Shown: piece after piece, positions 62,501 through 64,000 of the stretch
Layout: every line of letters starts with the position of its first letter
Position numbering within the stretch: the stretch's first letter is position 1
Made by a program: the position numbers and the translations under genes
Notes under the pieces: generated by a model
Told to the model about the DNA's origin: nothing
The model's input: the letters and a program-made list of their open reading frames with translations, nothing else
Database searches by the model: none
NCBI RefSeq assembly: GCF_900176365.1
Contig: NZ_FWXY01000008.1
Coordinates: 62,001 to 126,000 of the forward strand
From: Desulfocicer vacuolatum DSM 3385
GTDB lineage: Bacteria; Desulfobacterota; Desulfobacteria; Desulfobacterales; Desulfobacteraceae
Direction: 5' to 3'
Length of the DNA: 64,000 nt

Positions 62501-62719
62501 AAATGCCGGATGATAAGCGCTTATGAATAGAACCCGCCTGTTCAAATCAAAATTCGGTGTTCCAGTTGAGGGAACAGGCCATTGAACAGATATGAACACC
62601 GCAACAAAAAGCCCCCAAATAATCCATGAACATTTAAAAATTTTATCCACATCCCTCTCCCATATATGAAGATCAGTCCCTTGATCCAATTTTAAATATT
62701 CCTTATGGACAACAATCAA
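59588..62719 (-). CDS. Hybrid sensor histidine kinase with ABC-substrate-binding-like sensor
   Basis: 1043-residue membrane sensor. A first hydrophobic segment at about 31-46 (WIIWGLFVAVFISVQW) is followed by an extracytoplasmic domain of the ABC_sub_bind type (RRVLFISAYHPAFPTFFQQVDGL, GDDNALIFALEHQQALFNEIPIVFMGVNNVEL, about 60-340), a second span near 373-400, and two PAS domains (about 410-640; YRSLFEASNDAVILHDSSGI, FYKIYNSHLDAIFLLNSDV). Next are the His kinase core (GGIAHDFNNILFPILGF, phospho-acceptor His about 673; GTGLGLAVVFGIV) and a C-terminal receiver with Asp in DLVMSDMTMPDMTGEQL (about 975). The start codon is a TTG in this frame and is uncertain. The ligand is probably a small solute. 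Confidence 0.9.
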   Translation of the reverse strand: MIVVHKEYLKLDQGTDLHIWERDVDKIFKCSWIIWGLFVAVFISVQWPVPSTGTPNFDLNRRVLFISAYHPAFPTFFQQVDGLSASFEGKNIFLDIEFMDSKRFSDQLNIILFKQGLARKLEQLPPYDVIVTGDDNALIFALEHQQALFNEIPIVFMGVNNVELASAQNDNPFVTGVIEAVSMAETIELMLKLQPEASRVMAIADSLPSGQADLATFYRLAPQFRETKFSHIPLGEMTWKELGEQLSSMGRETAVLLFSAYTDKTGKTLQFHESLSTIKRDLKIPLFHLWYHGIGQGILGGKVISHFDQAKTAGDMVFQIISGVSPDQIDVITDSPNRYVFDHEQLKAHDISRADLPAGSLIFNEPRSFYKAHKVIVWVTVSIFFALLMLIFFLIVNIFGRRKLEKFLRKSEEKYRSLFEASNDAVILHDSSGIIIDANAKAESMLGYKVDELKHLSVQNLHFENDRSLSLNALEKTQQRGYIIFESRFKRKDGSVIDVDISSSIVDKKNIIIQGIVRDITAKKQVEKRLWETTDRFYKIYNSHLDAIFLLNSDVPPEIIECNKAVESIFKFNKKDLMGKTTQVLHVDSSHLNRFQGHLHRAMEKDGYLNDFEFIMKKKDGTTFPSSHIVLPLTNDSGVRTGWVSVVRDLTERKRMKAHLQQAQKLESIGSLAGGIAHDFNNILFPILGFSELLLENFPEGSVEHSNIKAIVKAGKRGRDLVKQILIFSRQTQSEMLPVKVQMILKEALKLIRATIPTNIEIVNQIQDECGMILGDTIQIHQIAMNLITNAYHAVGEHGKIIVKLDEVEEVVLGMENESPEISLIKPKRYIKLTVMDDGCGIDTAVIDKIFDPYFTTKEQGKGTGLGLAVVFGIVKAHNGEIKVASESGKGTTFNVYFPMIKNRVNPHAVNKNAASLPMGNECILLVDDDEAVMTMETMMLERLGYRVTPCNHSKEALNKFTTTPHSYDLVMSDMTMPDMTGEQLARELLLLKPDVNIIICTGFSESFSKKDADKMGIRGFLMKPVVLCDMAKMVRDVLDNKR

Positions 62720-62773
62720 TCAACCGTACAGATGGGTTGTCAAAATTAGACCGCCAATTAGTGCATATAGATA
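62720..62773. other. Upstream sequence of the sensor-kinase gene
   Basis: Short AT-rich gap; it ends with AGATA, the left target duplication of the adjacent MITE. The MITE lies only 54 bases in front of the predicted start of the kinase gene, so it may carry or displace its promoter. Confidence 0.4.
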
Positions 62774-62959
62774 ACTCAACTTTCGGTGTTCGCATTTCGT
62801 GGTGGGGTCAGGCGTTCGTTATTGACATTATCGAGGCTTTTTTCGTTGGCAAAGGCCTTGGTCGATAACATCAATAACAAAAGCCTGACCCCGTCGGTAC
62901 ACTGAGCCCATCGGTACATTTAAAAATGCCAGCTTTGAAATGAAGCCCGAAAGTTGAGT
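62774..62959 (-). mobile_element. 186-bp MITE (family 1), intact, with 5-bp target duplication
   Basis: Second full copy of the element at 1175-1360, in inverse orientation. Its 13-bp ends ACTCAACTTTCGG and CCGAAAGTTGAGT are perfect, and it is flanked by the direct repeat AGATA (62769-62773 and 62960-62964). About 11 positions differ over 186 bases. The different target duplication shows that it arose by its own insertion and not by duplication of the surrounding DNA. Confidence 0.9.
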
Positions 62960-62964
62960 AGATA

Positions 62965-63180
62965 AGTCATCCTTTTATCATGGCTATTACAAAATTAAAA
63001 CCACTGCCAATCCCAATCCCACCATCGTCTACTTGTGAAAGATATCAGCCTTATGGTATTATTGGTTTAACAATGACAATACCCTGAATTCGAATCACCC
63101 AGGCTGACCCATGCGGTAAGCAAACATCGTCCCAACTGATTTTTAAGGAAGAGAAAGAAAGAAGCTGGGAAACTCATACA
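62965..63180. other. Intergenic sequence before the OYE-type gene
   Basis: No gene recognised. It should hold the promoter of the gene that starts at 63181. A weak AGGAAG ribosome-binding sequence lies in front of that gene. Confidence 0.35.
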
Positions 63181-64000
63181 TGAAACAAAACAACAAAAAA
63201 AATAAATTTAGCTATCCCTATCTTTTCAGCCCGATAACAGTGGGGGGATACCACATGGCAAATCGCCTGGTGGCTCTGCCGGTGCATACAGGGTTTGCCC
63301 AAACCAATGGGAATCCCAGCCCATGGATGGAAGCGTTATATTCCCGATTGGCAGCATCAGGAGTTGGCATGGTGGTTGTTGCCAATGCCGCAGTTTCCCA
63401 TGATGGCGCGGTCTCCAGATTCAATCTAATGGCGGATCGGGATGAATTGCTCCCAGGATTGACCCGACTGGCCGAAAAAATCAAACAAAATGGTGCCATT
63501 GCCTGTCTTCAATTAAACCATGCCGGTCGATTTGCAAAGACAAAACGTCCTCTGCTCCCCTCCCCCATCATCAGTACAAACCTTTTTTTTAACATGGAAT
63601 CTTTAAAATATTTCCTGCATTTCTTCCCCTTTGAAAAACGCTTTAAACTCACACGCGCCTTTATTCGTCAAATAGCAAACTGGAGACATGCCATGACCGC
63701 CGAAGACAGGGAAAGGGTAATGAACGATTTTGCCAATGCTGCCGTAAGAGCCTATGAAGCCGGATTTGACATGGTGGAACTTCATGGGGCAAATGGATAT
63801 CTTTTATGCCAGTATCTTTCATTGTTTACCAACAAACTAAAATCTGACTCAGGCTTTGGGGGCAATTTTCAAGGTCGAGTGGCATTTCCCCTGGAGGTGG
63901 TTAAAAGCGTTAAAAAAAGGTTGCCTGAAAATTTTCCAGTGGGATTCCGGCTCATCCTCCGGGAATGGGTGCCGGATGGCATTAATTTGCCAGAAGCGTT
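63181..64000 (+). CDS. Old Yellow Enzyme-family NADH:flavin oxidoreductase, 5' part (runs off window)
   Basis: 273 codons are open to the right edge. The frame begins ATGAAACAAAACAAC and gives YLFSPITVGGYHMANRLVALP (FMN-barrel opening), SGVGMVVVANAAVS, AIACLQLNHAGRF (His-Ala-Gly-Arg, the usual substrate-side motif), then AGFDMVELHGANGYLLCQYLS and the KSDSGFGG and GRVAFPLEVV blocks that bind FMN and phosphate in 2-enoate and dienoyl-CoA reductases. The last visible residues are FRLILREWVPDG. An insertion of about 60 residues lies between HAGRF and the HGANGY block. It is a separate member from the gene at 41251-42378. Confidence 0.88.

Overview
The window looks like chromosome of an anaerobic sulfate-reducing member of the Desulfobacterota, most like Desulfobacteraceae. 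The evidence is a molybdenum aldehyde oxidoreductase of the Desulfovibrio/Desulfobacter type with its dicluster flavoprotein partner, an acyl-CoA dehydrogenase/ETF set, a DUF3786 protein, a TRAP transporter, Old Yellow Enzyme-type reductases and large sensor kinases. The genus assignment is inference. I see no rRNA, no CRISPR array and no prophage; one tRNA is present.

Layout. 1-3.4 kb: end of a DUF3786 protein, tag (3-methyladenine glycosylase), a 186-bp MITE and an orphan peptide-binding protein. 3.4-18.1 kb: a housekeeping block with tRNA-Thr(CGT) on the minus strand, then mfd, a SurA-like chaperone, mgtE, recO, a GHMP kinase, glyQ-glyS, a small PC4-like protein, a nucleoside phosphorylase and ligA. 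18.4-22.1 kb: acyl-CoA dehydrogenase, etfB, and an etfA whose product is fused to an XRE-type HTH plus cupin regulator. 22.4-27.5 kb (minus): a MalY/PatB aminotransferase coupled to an unusually long recC with no recB or recD beside it. 27.9-35.8 kb: an MFS permease, a tandem Sm/Hfq-like protein, a very large unrecognised envelope protein and a flavin amine oxidase. 35.9-39 kb (minus): a dctPQM TRAP transporter. 39.2-46.4 kb: a repeat-rich accessory zone with OYE-type and MDR-type reductases, an alpha/beta hydrolase, a lipoprotein, a 4HBT thioesterase, a type III CoA-transferase and several gene remnants (a thioesterase 5' copy, a TetR tail, a membrane-protein copy). 46.8-52 kb: a vWA protein, a histidine kinase/response regulator pair and an EamA permease. 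52-58 kb (minus): the aldehyde oxidoreductase locus. 58.5-64 kb: an acyl-CoA hydrolase, a hybrid sensor kinase and the start of another OYE-family gene.

The most distinctive things are: (1) the single-chain ETF-alpha/HTH/cupin protein encoded directly after etfB, which could couple flavin electron transfer to transcription; (2) a two-domain Hfq-like protein; (3) short non-autonomous mobile elements with clear target duplications. These are a 186-bp family with 13-bp ends and 5-bp duplications, and elements with GTAA-type ends and 8-bp duplications resembling IS66-family ends, which sit directly before genes or inside the aldehyde oxidoreductase locus; (4) a large family of palindromic intergenic repeats found at about eleven places, all between genes.
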